Of a DNA stretch of 64,000 nucleotides, positions 34,622 to 43,163 are shown one piece after another. A program made the position numbers and the translations under genes. The first letter of the stretch is position 1. Each line of letters begins with the position of its first letter. The notes beneath the pieces were generated by a model. That model searched no databases and had not been told where the DNA came from. It worked only from the letters and a program-made list of their open reading frames with translations. The stretch covers positions 1 to 64,000 of the forward strand of contig CAVSRJ010000001.1 in the NCBI GenBank assembly GCA_963730375.1. The letters are read 5' to 3'. The stretch is from UBA6224 sp963730375. GTDB taxonomy: Bacteria > Patescibacteriota > Saccharimonadia > Saccharimonadales > UBA4665.

Positions 34622-35344
34622 CTAAGTCGGGGTTAGGTACTGGAACCCGAGCCAAAACAGTAGCGCTAGTGCAAGCACAGCAATATATATCTCCCACTTG
34701 GAGGACAAGCCGATTTGAAATCGTCCGAGCTTATTCATCGGATGGTCGTAGCCCTGGAGCAACATGGCTGCCTCGTTGTCGTGCAGCTCGCTGTTCCACC
34801 GCGAAACTAGCACTCGTGTTTTACGTGCCAGCACCGTGGCAGTTTCTATCAGTTGCTTTTCCAATTCTGGATCCCGGGCTGGGTTCGTACGTGTCAGGAT
34901 GTTCATTGTACGACCAATAATTTCCAAATCAAACTTTTCAGCCTGCGACTGGAGCAACTGCATTACATCCGGGGTTAGCAGTTGTAAAGCGACTTGCTCG
35001 TAGTCCTTTGGCACGTAAACCGAGCAGTCTTGGTAAAAATCACCCTCTAGCTCCATTCGCTGCTCCTCAAACGCAGCAAAGACCAGACTGGTACCATACT
35101 TATCATTGAGATGTGAGTCTACAACGATATTAGGCAAGAACACTGGCAGTTTTACTTGAATACCTCTGCCCCACAAACTGCTGTTTATCCTACCGAGCTC
35201 ATAGGAGTAGCGCTGGGTGCTTCCGCGCACTTCTATGATGCCTGTTTTGTTTGGAATTTTAGCGTCTTGTATCGCTCTAATCGCTATCGCAATAAGTGCA
35301 GCAAATGCAGCGAAGCCAATACTAATGACGATGAGAAGTAGCAT
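34622..35344 (-). CDS. Hypothetical protein with N- and C-terminal membrane helices, 240 aa
   Basis: Helices at residues about 2-22 and 218-238 enclose a soluble alpha/beta domain (S-T-Q-R-Y-S-Y-E-L-G-R-I-N; K-F-D-L-E-I-I-G-R-T-M-N-I-L). No catalytic motif is seen. It overlaps the m5U methyltransferase gene by 23 bases, so it is in that operon. Function unknown. Confidence 0.7.
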   Translation of the reverse strand: MLLLIVISIGFAAFAALIAIAIRAIQDAKIPNKTGIIEVRGSTQRYSYELGRINSSLWGRGIQVKLPVFLPNIVVDSHLNDKYGTSLVFAAFEEQRMELEGDFYQDCSVYVPKDYEQVALQLLTPDVMQLLQSQAEKFDLEIIGRTMNILTRTNPARDPELEKQLIETATVLARKTRVLVSRWNSELHDNEAAMLLQGYDHPMNKLGRFQIGLSSKWEIYIAVLALALLFWLGFQYLTPT

Positions 35345-36620
35345 GCTTGAGCCTTAGTATAGCAAGTGTTTCGATGTGGGGGGTGTGCGGAAAGAAGTTA
35401 TAGACCTGGATTGGTTCGATGTCGTAGGTCTCTTGCAACATCGCTAGATCGCGCATCTGAGTGGCCGGGTTGCAACTAAGATACGCAATCACCGGAGGGC
35501 GCACCTCGAGCACTCGTTCCACTACCCTGGGATGTAAACCAGCCCGCGGCGGGTCAAATACCACTGGTATCTCGCCAGTAATATACTCGAGCGCTTGTTC
35601 CGTTGATGCCTCCACTACTGTGGCACTGGTATCGACAGTTCCGGCATTTTGCCGTGCCATCGCCACCGACGATGGATCGAGTTCTACCAGTGTAACCTCA
35701 CGCTCACCGAGTGATAGTCCTATGCTACCGACTCCGGCATACATATCCACGAACGGGCCGGACGGCACCGCTCGACCAATAGCCTGCAACCCTTGCGTAA
35801 ATACTGGGACATTGACTTGAAAAAACGAGTCAACGTCATAGTGAAGCGTCGCGTTACCAATCGTATCCTCCAGCTCCAACGAGCCAAGCTCATACAGCAG
35901 CTTGGTGGGTACCGACGCGGGGCTTTTTGGGTTGGAGTAATATACACGCAGACCAGCCAACTCGGCAGGCAATGTGAGCTTTGGCAAAGCCTCGTGTTTT
36001 ACGAAAAGTGCTGCCACGACCGTACCGTCCTGACTGCCGCGAACAACAATTGTCTTCAAGTCGCCGGCTCGCACGCCCAGCTCGGTCAATTGCGCAACCA
36101 CCGTGTTCGCCGCCACGTCCAAGTGCGGCATTGCGAGCGCACTGCCGGACACGATTTGCTTACCGTGACTGCCCCGCTTGTGCAGTGCCAAATGGATGCC
36201 ATCGTCGTCCCCCCAGAAGCTATACTCCATCTTGTTCCGGTAGTGCCATTCGCGCCCATCACTGCCCGTTTCGGGGTGTACGTCGACTCGTACTTTGGCT
36301 TGTTCAGCCTGCATCCTGACAATGTTATTTTTATAACGATTCTCTGCGTCAAATTTCAGCACTTGCCACGGGCTGGTGGCCAGATAATTGTCCTCTTTGG
36401 CGGCAATACGATCGGCTGATGGCTCCAGTACTTCTTCGGCAATTGCTTCGGCATAGTGACGCTTCGATTTGATAAGTCGTGCGTGCACGTTCTCCCCCGG
36501 TAGTGCGTTCCAGACGAAGACTTTTCGGCCGTCCGGCAGTTCGCCAATTGCCTGTCCGCCTGGCACCAATTCATGCACCAGAATGTCAAAATATTGGGGC
36601 TCAGTCTGCTTTTTTGCCAT
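35322..36620 (-). CDS. RNA 5-methyluridine methyltransferase (RumA/TrmA family)
   Basis: The 432-residue protein has an N-terminal TRAM domain (V-H-E-L-V-P-G-G-Q-A-I-G) and the Rossmann domain with D-M-Y-A-G-V-G-S-I-G-L. The F-D-P-P-R-A-G-L motif and the catalytic Cys in Y-L-S-C-N-P-A-T follow. It transfers methyl from SAM to uridine C5 in rRNA or tRNA. The N-terminal 4Fe-4S cysteines of RlmD are absent, so the exact target (23S sites or tRNA U54) is uncertain. It overlaps the HAD gene by 20 bases. Confidence 0.92.
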   Translation of the reverse strand: MAKKQTEPQYFDILVHELVPGGQAIGELPDGRKVFVWNALPGENVHARLIKSKRHYAEAIAEEVLEPSADRIAAKEDNYLATSPWQVLKFDAENRYKNNIVRMQAEQAKVRVDVHPETGSDGREWHYRNKMEYSFWGDDDGIHLALHKRGSHGKQIVSGSALAMPHLDVAANTVVAQLTELGVRAGDLKTIVVRGSQDGTVVAALFVKHEALPKLTLPAELAGLRVYYSNPKSPASVPTKLLYELGSLELEDTIGNATLHYDVDSFFQVNVPVFTQGLQAIGRAVPSGPFVDMYAGVGSIGLSLGEREVTLVELDPSSVAMARQNAGTVDTSATVVEASTEQALEYITGEIPVVFDPPRAGLHPRVVERVLEVRPPVIAYLSCNPATQMRDLAMLQETYDIEPIQVYNFFPHTPHIETLAILRLKHATSHRH

Positions 36621-37326
36621 CTCTGACGCCGAGTATCTTCAAAAGTTGGGAAACATTTTTTACAACATACGTTGGAGACGATTCTTCGAGTTGTTTGAGG
36701 CTATTGTAGCCCCACGTGACGGCGATATTTTTTAACCCGGCTTTGTTTGCCGCAACTATATCTCGATCCTCGTCACCCACACAAATAGTGTCTTTTGGAT
36801 GCGCCAAATCGTTCGCAATCATGTCCTCCAGATTATGCGCTTTGCTGCCGACTCTCACGTCGCCATAGACGCCTGTAAAATATGAGTTCAGGCGTTCGTG
36901 TTTGAGGAATTTCCGAATGTTTTTTTCACTATTGGCGCTCATGATATACAGCTTAAAACCTTTTTCATGCAGTGTTTTGATGGCATGGTGCATGCCGGGC
37001 ATTGGCTTTACATGCTGCATTCGACTCTTCAATATCTCGCGGCATATAACGAACAAAAATGGAATACGCCAATAGCTCACGTGAATCTCTCGCGCGTGCC
37101 GTAACATAGCCCTCCCCTTTACCTGCCGCAGCGCGACTCGTCGGAGTAGTTTTTCTTCCGAGTCGGTCAGCGGCACCTTGCGCCGGGAGACGACATGGAA
37201 AATATCAACGATAACCGGGAACGTATCGGCAATTGTCCCATCAAAGTCAAACACGACGACTTTGTACTGTTCCTTGCTTCGCACACCAAGCCGACGACGG
37301 CGAAACATGTGACGCAATCGTGACAT
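36601..37326 (-). CDS. HAD-superfamily phosphatase (phosphoglycolate phosphatase-like)
   Basis: The 241-residue protein has HAD motif I F-D-F-D-G-T-I-A-D-T, motif II I-M-S-A-N-S, a motif III Lys in G-S-K-A-H-N, and motif IV I-C-V-G-D-E-D-R-D-I. A helical cap lies between motifs I and II. The ATG at 37326 lies 2 bases after the heliorhodopsin stop, so the two are co-transcribed. Substrate unknown. Confidence 0.87.
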   Translation of the reverse strand: MSRLRHMFRRRRLGVRSKEQYKVVVFDFDGTIADTFPVIVDIFHVVSRRKVPLTDSEEKLLRRVALRQVKGRAMLRHAREIHVSYWRIPFLFVICREILKSRMQHVKPMPGMHHAIKTLHEKGFKLYIMSANSEKNIRKFLKHERLNSYFTGVYGDVRVGSKAHNLEDMIANDLAHPKDTICVGDEDRDIVAANKAGLKNIAVTWGYNSLKQLEESSPTYVVKNVSQLLKILGVRDGKKAD

Positions 37327-37328
37327 AA

Positions 37329-38138
37329 CTACGGCTGAAGTACTCCTGCGAACACCTGCCACGCCAGGAGTGATTTAGCGACCAGGCTGAGGATCATGTA
37401 CCACCGCTCGCCATACAGATAATTCCGCCATGGTCCGATGCGCTTGTATTGCAGATACATGTTGAGGGCAAAACAGCTGAAGAAGATGAACAGAGAGACG
37501 AATATCCAGTAAACGAAAGTTGGTACCTGGCCACTACCATAGATGTTGGTAGCGGCAATGTAGCCGGCAATGACTAGCCACGGGGTAATCCCTGCGATAC
37601 AACCGACCACATAGCTCGACCAGTCGACAACTGTATGTGCTGAAGGCGGGTTGGCGCGCTCCATGACCAGTCCCAGCAGGTTCATGACTGCTGAGAAGAC
37701 AAAAATCATGCCCAGGCTGGCAGCGTCATAGACACCCGCCAATAGCGCAATACCGACCAGCATGGTGCTGGCACTGAGCGCGTACTCAAACCAACGCAAG
37801 TAGTTCCGTCCTCTGCTTAGATCTGTTTCGTAGCGACGCCGATACGCGGTAGCCATGAGGGTGTGCGCGACCGCCGACAACATAAAGAATGCCGCGACGA
37901 CATAGGCAAGGTTCAGCTCGAACACCTGTTGCGTCGCAGGGGCCAATACAACCTGGCCGGTTGCTTTGGTCTGTAGACTGTCGACCGTCAGGAACGATAC
38001 GCTAATCGGAAATGACTTACTGATACTCAGTGCCAATACGATTACCGCTTGCACTGCGTGAAGCACCGCGAGCCATACATTCCAGCGATGTAGGCTATCA
38101 ATTGTTGGCGATTTCTTGAGTGAAGATGGAATATGCAT
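37329..38138 (-). CDS. Heliorhodopsin
   Basis: The 269-residue protein has seven hydrophobic helices. The last one reads L-S-L-V-A-K-S-L-L-A-W-Q-V-F, with the retinal Schiff-base Lys255. Helix 3 carries R-W-F-E-Y-A-L-S-A-S with Glu118 as counterion. Both segments are hallmarks of heliorhodopsins, which differ from pumps such as proteorhodopsin and sit inverted in the membrane. Their role is thought to be light sensing or regulation, not ion pumping. TATAGT lies 6 bases before the ATG, giving a leaderless mRNA. It is divergent from msrA and followed by a HAD phosphatase. No carotenoid or retinal synthesis gene is in the window, so retinal may come from outside. Confidence 0.93.
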   Translation of the reverse strand: MHIPSSLKKSPTIDSLHRWNVWLAVLHAVQAVIVLALSISKSFPISVSFLTVDSLQTKATGQVVLAPATQQVFELNLAYVVAAFFMLSAVAHTLMATAYRRRYETDLSRGRNYLRWFEYALSASTMLVGIALLAGVYDAASLGMIFVFSAVMNLLGLVMERANPPSAHTVVDWSSYVVGCIAGITPWLVIAGYIAATNIYGSGQVPTFVYWIFVSLFIFFSCFALNMYLQYKRIGPWRNYLYGERWYMILSLVAKSLLAWQVFAGVLQP

Positions 38139-38183
38139 ACTGGCACTATAGCAAGGAACGAAGGGTTAGGCTACAGTAGTAGT
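38139..38183. promoter_or_regulatory. Divergent leaderless promoters of heliorhodopsin and msrA
   Basis: TATAGT on the minus strand (38145-38150) and TACAGT on the plus strand (38172-38177) each end 6 bases before their ATG. All control sequence for both genes must sit within or near these 45 bases. Confidence 0.7.
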
Positions 38184-38714
38184 ATGACTCAACAAGCGAC
38201 AATCGGCGGTGGATGTTACTGGTGCCTCGAAGCGTTCTATCAACGCATTGAGGGCGTAACCAGTGTCATTTCGGGCTACAGCGGCGGCCACACCGAACAT
38301 CCCACCAGTACCGATGTCTATCGGGGTGATACTGGTCATGCCGAGGTTGTGCAGTTGGCGTTCGAGCCAGACAAAATCTCCTACCGTGAAATACTCGAGA
38401 TATTCTTCGTCATGCACGATCCTACCACGCTCAATCGCCAAGGCAACGACGTTGGCGACGAGTATCGCTCAATCATCTTGTATCACGACGATGAACAAAA
38501 AGCCGTTGCCGAGGAGATGATAACCAGTTTTGCACCAACACTATACAAAGACCCGGTCGTTACCCAGCTGGTCCCCTTTGAGACATTCTGGCCTGCCGAA
38601 GAAACGATGCAGGACTACTTTAACCGCAACCCAAACGCCGGCTACTGTATGGTCGTCATCGATCCAAAAATCAAAAAACTTCGCGAAAAATTTGCTGAAA
38701 AAGTAAAGAACTAA
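38184..38714 (+). CDS. msrA: Peptide methionine sulfoxide reductase A
   Basis: The 176-residue enzyme reduces methionine-S-sulfoxide in proteins. The catalytic motif G-G-C-Y-W-C-L-E (Cys11) and S-G-Y-S-G-G-H-T-E-H-P are present, with D-Y-F-N-R-N-P-N-A-G-Y-C near the end supplying a resolving Cys. The start M-T-Q-Q-A-T is 17 codons inside the longest frame and is preferred because TACAGT lies 6 bases before it. The longer frame would overlap the divergent promoter. Confidence 0.96.
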   Translation: MTQQATIGGGCYWCLEAFYQRIEGVTSVISGYSGGHTEHPTSTDVYRGDTGHAEVVQLAFEPDKISYREILEIFFVMHDPTTLNRQGNDVGDEYRSIILYHDDEQKAVAEEMITSFAPTLYKDPVVTQLVPFETFWPAEETMQDYFNRNPNAGYCMVVIDPKIKKLREKFAEKVKN

Positions 38715-38720
38715 GCCGTG

Positions 38721-39293
38721 TTAGTTTTGGTCGTGATCTACGCGACCAGTTTTGAGCATGTCGGCGAACCAGAGAAGTTCATCTAGTAGCTTGTTCACGT
38801 TCTTGTCATATCGCTCGGCCTGCTCCGGGAGTATGGTGCCATGTTCATCGAATATCTTCTGCACGTATGGGAAATAGACGTCCCAACTCATGACCACGAG
38901 CCCTGTTTCACGCACCGCCGGTACCAGCGATTCGACCGCTCGTACACCGCCCCAGTTGCCATTGCTGGCGCCTGCAAAGGCGACTGGTTTGTGGTTATAC
39001 AATGCCAATTCACTGTCCAGCATGCGCTTCAGTGAACCCGGAAAACTGTGGTTGTACTCTGGTGTCACGATAAAGAATGCGTCGGCCTGCTCGACAATAT
39101 TGGTATAGCGTTCGTCTTTACCCTCGGGATCATTGCCATCACCCGGAAAGTCAAAATCCTTCGGGTCAACGAATAGCACCTCCAGGTTATCACGCTGCTT
39201 GGCAACTTCTTTGATATAGTGTGCGGCCTTGATAGATTCACGCTGTTCGCGCGTCGTACCTGCGAGTACTGCTAGGGTAAGTGGTTGTGTCAT
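38721..39293 (-). CDS. NADPH-dependent FMN reductase (flavodoxin-like)
   Basis: The 190-residue protein has L-A-G-T-T-R-E-Q-R for FMN phosphate binding, T-P-E-Y-N-H-S-F-P-G-S-L-K-R-M-L-D and A-G-A-S-N-G-N-W-G-G. These are hallmarks of the NADPH:FMN/quinone reductase family (SsuE/ArsH/YLR011-like). It supplies reduced flavin or reduces quinones. It starts 5 bases after the zincin gene ends. Confidence 0.92.
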   Translation of the reverse strand: MTQPLTLAVLAGTTREQRESIKAAHYIKEVAKQRDNLEVLFVDPKDFDFPGDGNDPEGKDERYTNIVEQADAFFIVTPEYNHSFPGSLKRMLDSELALYNHKPVAFAGASNGNWGGVRAVESLVPAVRETGLVVMSWDVYFPYVQKIFDEHGTILPEQAERYDKNVNKLLDELLWFADMLKTGRVDHDQN

Positions 39294-39298
39294 ACCTA

Positions 39299-39667
39299 CT
39301 ACTCTAACGCATGGATTTGGTCATGGTCTAATCCAAAGTAATGGGCCAGCTCGTGCCACATGGTGTGACGAATCTGTTCCTTGAGTTCTGGAACGGTGTT
39401 AGCCATGGAACATAGCGGCAGTTTGAACAGGGTGATTTTATCTGGCAGGGTCGTGTCCATGCCCTGGCGCCGCGGCAACGGCACTCCCTCGTAAAGACCC
39501 AGTAGTGACTGGTCGTTGCGCAGCTCCAATTTTACGCGCTGCTCTGCTGTTGGCTCATCATCAAATAGAAATGCCACGTTTTTCACATACGGCAGCTTGT
39601 CTGCTGGCATACTTCCAAGCGCATCATCGATAAATGCCTGGAATTCTTCGTCGCTGACAGTAATCAT
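39299..39667 (-). CDS. Minimal zincin-like metallopeptidase (COG3824-type)
   Basis: The 122-residue protein carries the metzincin-type motif H-E-L-A-H-Y-F-G-L-D-H-D at the C-terminus, which matches the 'metallopeptidase family protein' group of short predicted zinc proteases. No secretion signal. TATTAT lies 6 bases before the ATG. A TACTATA/TATAGTA inverted repeat (39678-39696) overlaps this promoter. Confidence 0.88.
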   Translation of the reverse strand: MITVSDEEFQAFIDDALGSMPADKLPYVKNVAFLFDDEPTAEQRVKLELRNDQSLLGLYEGVPLPRRQGMDTTLPDKITLFKLPLCSMANTVPELKEQIRHTMWHELAHYFGLDHDQIHALE

Positions 39668-39699
39668 ATGTTCATAATACTATACTTTATATAGTAATG

Positions 39700-41232
39700 C
39701 TATTTTTCGAGTCGGAGTCGGGCAACAAGCCAGTCGTGCGGTAGCATACTCAGGAACCAGCCGGCTCTCGGGCCGGAGTTCTTACCGATAGTTAGGCGAT
39801 ACAACGACTGGAATAACTCCTTGGGTGGTAGACCACTGCTATCCTTGAGCTCGTAGATTGCATTGTGAAACCATGCACCGTCTGCATCTGCAGGAGCTTG
39901 AGCTATGTTGTCTGCTAGCGCCGTAAAGTAGGCTCGTTCGGTGTCACTAAACTGTGCTGCATCGACGGTATCGAGCAATGCGAACTTCACATCATCAGGA
40001 GCGCGATGTTGGAGCCAGTTGTCAATAAACTGTAGTTCGGCGCGAATAATGTTTGCTTCTTCGCGCGCAACGTCACCGTGCTCGGTACGGCCGATAACAT
40101 CGATGGTCTTATCCGCATCCTTGAGCGCTGCCTGATAACTGGCAACGAGGTGACTGAATGGCACACGGCTGACAACCCGTGCTTCGCCCCCGCGCGTGCA
40201 TATGTATAGCAATTGCTCCTCGGCCTCGGTTTTATCTGGCTTGGCCACAAATGCGGCGTACTCATCCATGAGCTTCACGACATCAGCAACCGGGTCAAAA
40301 TATATCCGCTTTTTCGGGGACACGCTTAAGATCAGGTACCGCACAACTTCCGGCGGCATAATACTGACGCCCTCTTCGGCATCCATGCCGGTGCCCTTGC
40401 TGGCGCTCATCTTTTTCGTATCACCCGCCAGATTAATAAAATCGTATGGTACGGGGTATGGTGCTGGCGCTTCGTAGACATCCTTCATGATTTGCACGCC
40501 AGTGTCATAGGAGCCGCCTGCACTGGCGTGGTCACGACCAAAAGGTTCAGCGACAACTTCCAGCAACCACCAACGGCCCGGCCAGTCCAGCCGCCAATCT
40601 AGCTTCACTTGTCCGTCGTTGTAGACGATTGATTGCTCATTGCCGTCCTTGTCGAGATACGTCAGGGTTTTGTTGGCGGTATCGATACTCCGAAATGCCC
40701 GCTTTTTGAGCCTGCCCTGCTCCATAATTTGAATGGGTGACCAGTGCTCCTCGAGCTGACGACCAGATATCGTCTCCAGCGCCTCTTTCGCTTGCGCTAA
40801 TCGCTCCAGTGATCGTTCTATAGCGGGTACAAAGAAACCGCTGCGGTATTTCTGATGCGACGCGACAAACTCTACCTCGATACCCAGCTGGGCGCATGCT
40901 CGCTGCAGTTGCGCGGTAAAAAATGCACCGTAGGATTCAGCCTTGCCATCAGGCGATGGAATGTCACACAGCGGCATGCCCAAATACTGTTCAAAATCGG
41001 ATGGAACATCGACGGGTACTTTCCGCAGGCCATCGAGATCATCCGAGAAGTAGACATGCCGAGCTTGGCGACCACGACGACGAAGTTCGAGCAATATTGC
41101 ATCACATGTAATCGGCTCGCGCATGTGTCCCAAGTGATGTGTACCACTTGGCGACCCTCCCGACTCAACCAAAACCTCACCATCGGGATGGCGAGCCTCA
41201 ATCTCATCAACAATCTTATTCAACCACTGCAT
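39700..41232 (-). CDS. lysS: Lysyl-tRNA synthetase, class I
   Basis: The 510-residue enzyme is the archaeal-type class I LysRS, not the usual bacterial class II form. The HIGH-like motif is G-T-H-H-L-G-H-M-R-E and the KMSKS-like motif is K-K-M-S-A-S-K-G. A helical anticodon-binding C-terminus follows. TATAAT lies 11 bases before the ATG, leaving a leader of about 4 bases. Confidence 0.97.
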   Translation of the reverse strand: MQWLNKIVDEIEARHPDGEVLVESGGSPSGTHHLGHMREPITCDAILLELRRRGRQARHVYFSDDLDGLRKVPVDVPSDFEQYLGMPLCDIPSPDGKAESYGAFFTAQLQRACAQLGIEVEFVASHQKYRSGFFVPAIERSLERLAQAKEALETISGRQLEEHWSPIQIMEQGRLKKRAFRSIDTANKTLTYLDKDGNEQSIVYNDGQVKLDWRLDWPGRWWLLEVVAEPFGRDHASAGGSYDTGVQIMKDVYEAPAPYPVPYDFINLAGDTKKMSASKGTGMDAEEGVSIMPPEVVRYLILSVSPKKRIYFDPVADVVKLMDEYAAFVAKPDKTEAEEQLLYICTRGGEARVVSRVPFSHLVASYQAALKDADKTIDVIGRTEHGDVAREEANIIRAELQFIDNWLQHRAPDDVKFALLDTVDAAQFSDTERAYFTALADNIAQAPADADGAWFHNAIYELKDSSGLPPKELFQSLYRLTIGKNSGPRAGWFLSMLPHDWLVARLRLEK

Positions 41233-41269
41233 AGTTCAGGGGCATTATACGCTATTTCGTATCTGTTAG

Positions 41270-41734
41270 CTAGGCGATAGCAACAATTTTGTATGTAGAG
41301 GTCTCGGCCGGAGTGACGATCTCCACCTGGTCACCAATTTGCTTACCCAGTACGGCTTTGCCGATTGGCGATTCATCAGAGATTTTGCCCTCAAGCGGGT
41401 CAGCTTCGACGGTGCCAACAACATGAAATTCCTTTTTGGCGCCAGCATTGCTCTTCAAACTCACTTTAGAGCCCAGGCGAACCTTGCCATCTTCTTTCTT
41501 AGACGCCTTGATAACTTCGGCGTTGTTCAGAATATGTTCTATTTCAGATATTCGTGCCTCGTTGCGCTCCTGGTCTTGTCGTGCAGATTGATATTCTGCA
41601 TTCTCGGCTAGGTCGCCAAGCTCGCGTGCGGATTTGATGGCCTCAGCAATCACACTGCGCTTCGCAGTCAGTGTCGCAAGCTCGTCTTCGAGCTCCTTTA
41701 TGCCATCCTGTGTCAATCGGTATTGCTTATTCAT
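41270..41734 (-). CDS. greA: Transcription elongation factor GreA
   Basis: The 154 residues hold the N-terminal coiled coil with A-R-E-L-G-D-L-A-E-N-A-E-Y (the acidic tip that enters the polymerase channel) and the FKBP-like domain (L-G-S-K-V-S-L; I-S-D-E-S-P-I-G-K-A-V-L-G-K). AAGGAG 7 bases before the ATG fixes the start. It follows proS by 22 bases, likely one transcript. GreA restarts backtracked RNA polymerase. Confidence 0.97.
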   Translation of the reverse strand: MNKQYRLTQDGIKELEDELATLTAKRSVIAEAIKSARELGDLAENAEYQSARQDQERNEARISEIEHILNNAEVIKASKKEDGKVRLGSKVSLKSNAGAKKEFHVVGTVEADPLEGKISDESPIGKAVLGKQIGDQVEIVTPAETSTYKIVAIA

Positions 41735-41756
41735 GTGACTGCTCCTTACTTCCCTA

Positions 41757-43052
41757 TTATTCTTTCGTAGAGTCTCGAGCAACGCCTGGTTTTGCTGTAT
41801 TTGCGTTAGTACCAAGCTTTTCAATCAGTTGTTCGAGTGAAATATGCTCTGCCTCGTCGCTCGTTCGAGCCTTTAGCTCGTAGACATTATCGGCGACTGT
41901 TTTGCCACTGACGACGACCCGATACGGGATACCAAATAGGTCCGCATCGGCAAATTTTTTGCCTGGCCGTTCGTCACGGTCATCATATATTACCTGAACG
42001 CCAGCAGTAGTCAATATACTTTCTAACTCATCGGCTGCCTGTACCACATTGGCCTCTGTTCCAAGACGTGCAATGTAGACCTTTGCCGGCGCAATTTCTT
42101 CGGGCCACACCATACCTTTATCGTCCGCAAATTTCTCGACAATAACGCCCATCACACGAGTAATGCCAATCCCGTATGAGGCGAGGTAGATTGGCTGCTG
42201 TGTACCCTTCTCATCCGTGTAGTAGATGCCCATGGCTTCGGACTTCTCGGTGCCAAACTTAAATATGTTGCCGACTTCGGCACTTGTGACTGGCTGCAGC
42301 TCATGTTTGTCGATACCGAGCTCGGCCGATGCCTCATCTAGCACCTCCTCGTTGACAGCCACGGTGTGGTCGGCGTTGGCGTATAGAACATCCTCGCCTG
42401 CGTCGCAGATGGTCTGAAACTCATGACTGAACTTTGTGAAGGCGCCTCCGCTGGCAAACGTCACAAATGTGCTGTCGCCGATACCAAAGCGCTCATAGCA
42501 GCGCTTATACGCTTCAATGACCTTGTCGTAGTACGCGTCCATATCCGCTTGGCTGGTGTGCAGCGAGTACATGTCCTTCATGATGAACTCACGGCCGCGC
42601 ATGATACCGCTCTTGGCACGCAGCTCGTTGCGCATCTTGGTCTGGAACTGATACACACTGGTAGGCAGATCTTTATAGCTCTGGACATAGTGAGCCATCA
42701 TTTCCATAATTGCCTCTTCATGACTCCAGGCGAAGCCTACTTCAGTGTCATCCTGCAATTTTGATTTGAACCATACATCGACGACTTCGTCATCCCAGCG
42801 CCCCGTGCCTTCCCAGGTATCTTTTCGCTGCAAGCTACTCATAATAAGTTCTTGTCCGCCTACCGCATTCATCTCCTCGCGGACGATGCGTTTGATGTTC
42901 TCAAGCACGCGCAGCCCCAGTGGGGTGTAGGAATAGACACCAGCCATGACTTTGTATACAAAGCCGGCCTGCATTAGCAGCTGAGCGTTCTTGGACGTCT
43001 CGTCGGCAGGTAGGTTTTTAGTGGTTTTTGTAAATAATTGGCTAAGTCTCAT
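41757..43052 (-). CDS. proS: Prolyl-tRNA synthetase, short form without editing insert
   Basis: The 431-residue class II enzyme charges tRNA-Pro. Motif 1 lies near T-P-L-G-L-R-V-L-E-N-I. Motif 2 is R-N-E-L-R-A-K-S-G-I-M-R-G-R-E-F-I-M-K-D and motif 3 is Y-G-I-G-I-T-R-V-M-G-V. The usual bacterial INS editing domain between motifs 2 and 3 is missing, as in mitochondrial-like ProRS. AAGGA precedes the ATG by 7 bases. A leader with a proline-ending mini-ORF lies upstream. Confidence 0.97.
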   Translation of the reverse strand: MRLSQLFTKTTKNLPADETSKNAQLLMQAGFVYKVMAGVYSYTPLGLRVLENIKRIVREEMNAVGGQELIMSSLQRKDTWEGTGRWDDEVVDVWFKSKLQDDTEVGFAWSHEEAIMEMMAHYVQSYKDLPTSVYQFQTKMRNELRAKSGIMRGREFIMKDMYSLHTSQADMDAYYDKVIEAYKRCYERFGIGDSTFVTFASGGAFTKFSHEFQTICDAGEDVLYANADHTVAVNEEVLDEASAELGIDKHELQPVTSAEVGNIFKFGTEKSEAMGIYYTDEKGTQQPIYLASYGIGITRVMGVIVEKFADDKGMVWPEEIAPAKVYIARLGTEANVVQAADELESILTTAGVQVIYDDRDERPGKKFADADLFGIPYRVVVSGKTVADNVYELKARTSDEAEHISLEQLIEKLGTNANTAKPGVARDSTKE

Positions 43053-43149
43053 GATGGTTTCCTTGTTACTGGTTAGTGTGGATGGGCGCTACATACTACG
43101 GTCGCGGGGCCGGCATCAGTGTCTCCAGAGAACTCACCATCCATTTCAT
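43053..43149 (-). promoter_or_regulatory. proS leader with alternative pairings
   Basis: TACAAT (43156-43161) is 6 bases before an ATG that opens a 17-codon frame. TGGATGG in codons 3-5 can pair with CCATCCA in the spacer, or its GATGGT with ACCATC directly in front of the proS ATG, so two exclusive folds are possible. The spacer from mini-ORF stop to proS ATG is 43 bases, equal to serS. Confidence 0.45.
43096..43149 (-). CDS. Putative proS leader peptide, 17 aa
   Basis: The frame encodes MKWMVSSLETLMPAPRP and stops. Three of the last five codons are proline (CCG-GCC-CCG-CGA-CCG). Translation would start at the mRNA 5' end. Proline codons at the end of a leader before the proline synthetase are what leader-peptide attenuation predicts. 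Confidence 0.45.
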   Translation of the reverse strand: MKWMVSSLETLMPAPRP

Positions 43150-43163
43150 GCCGCTATTGTATC

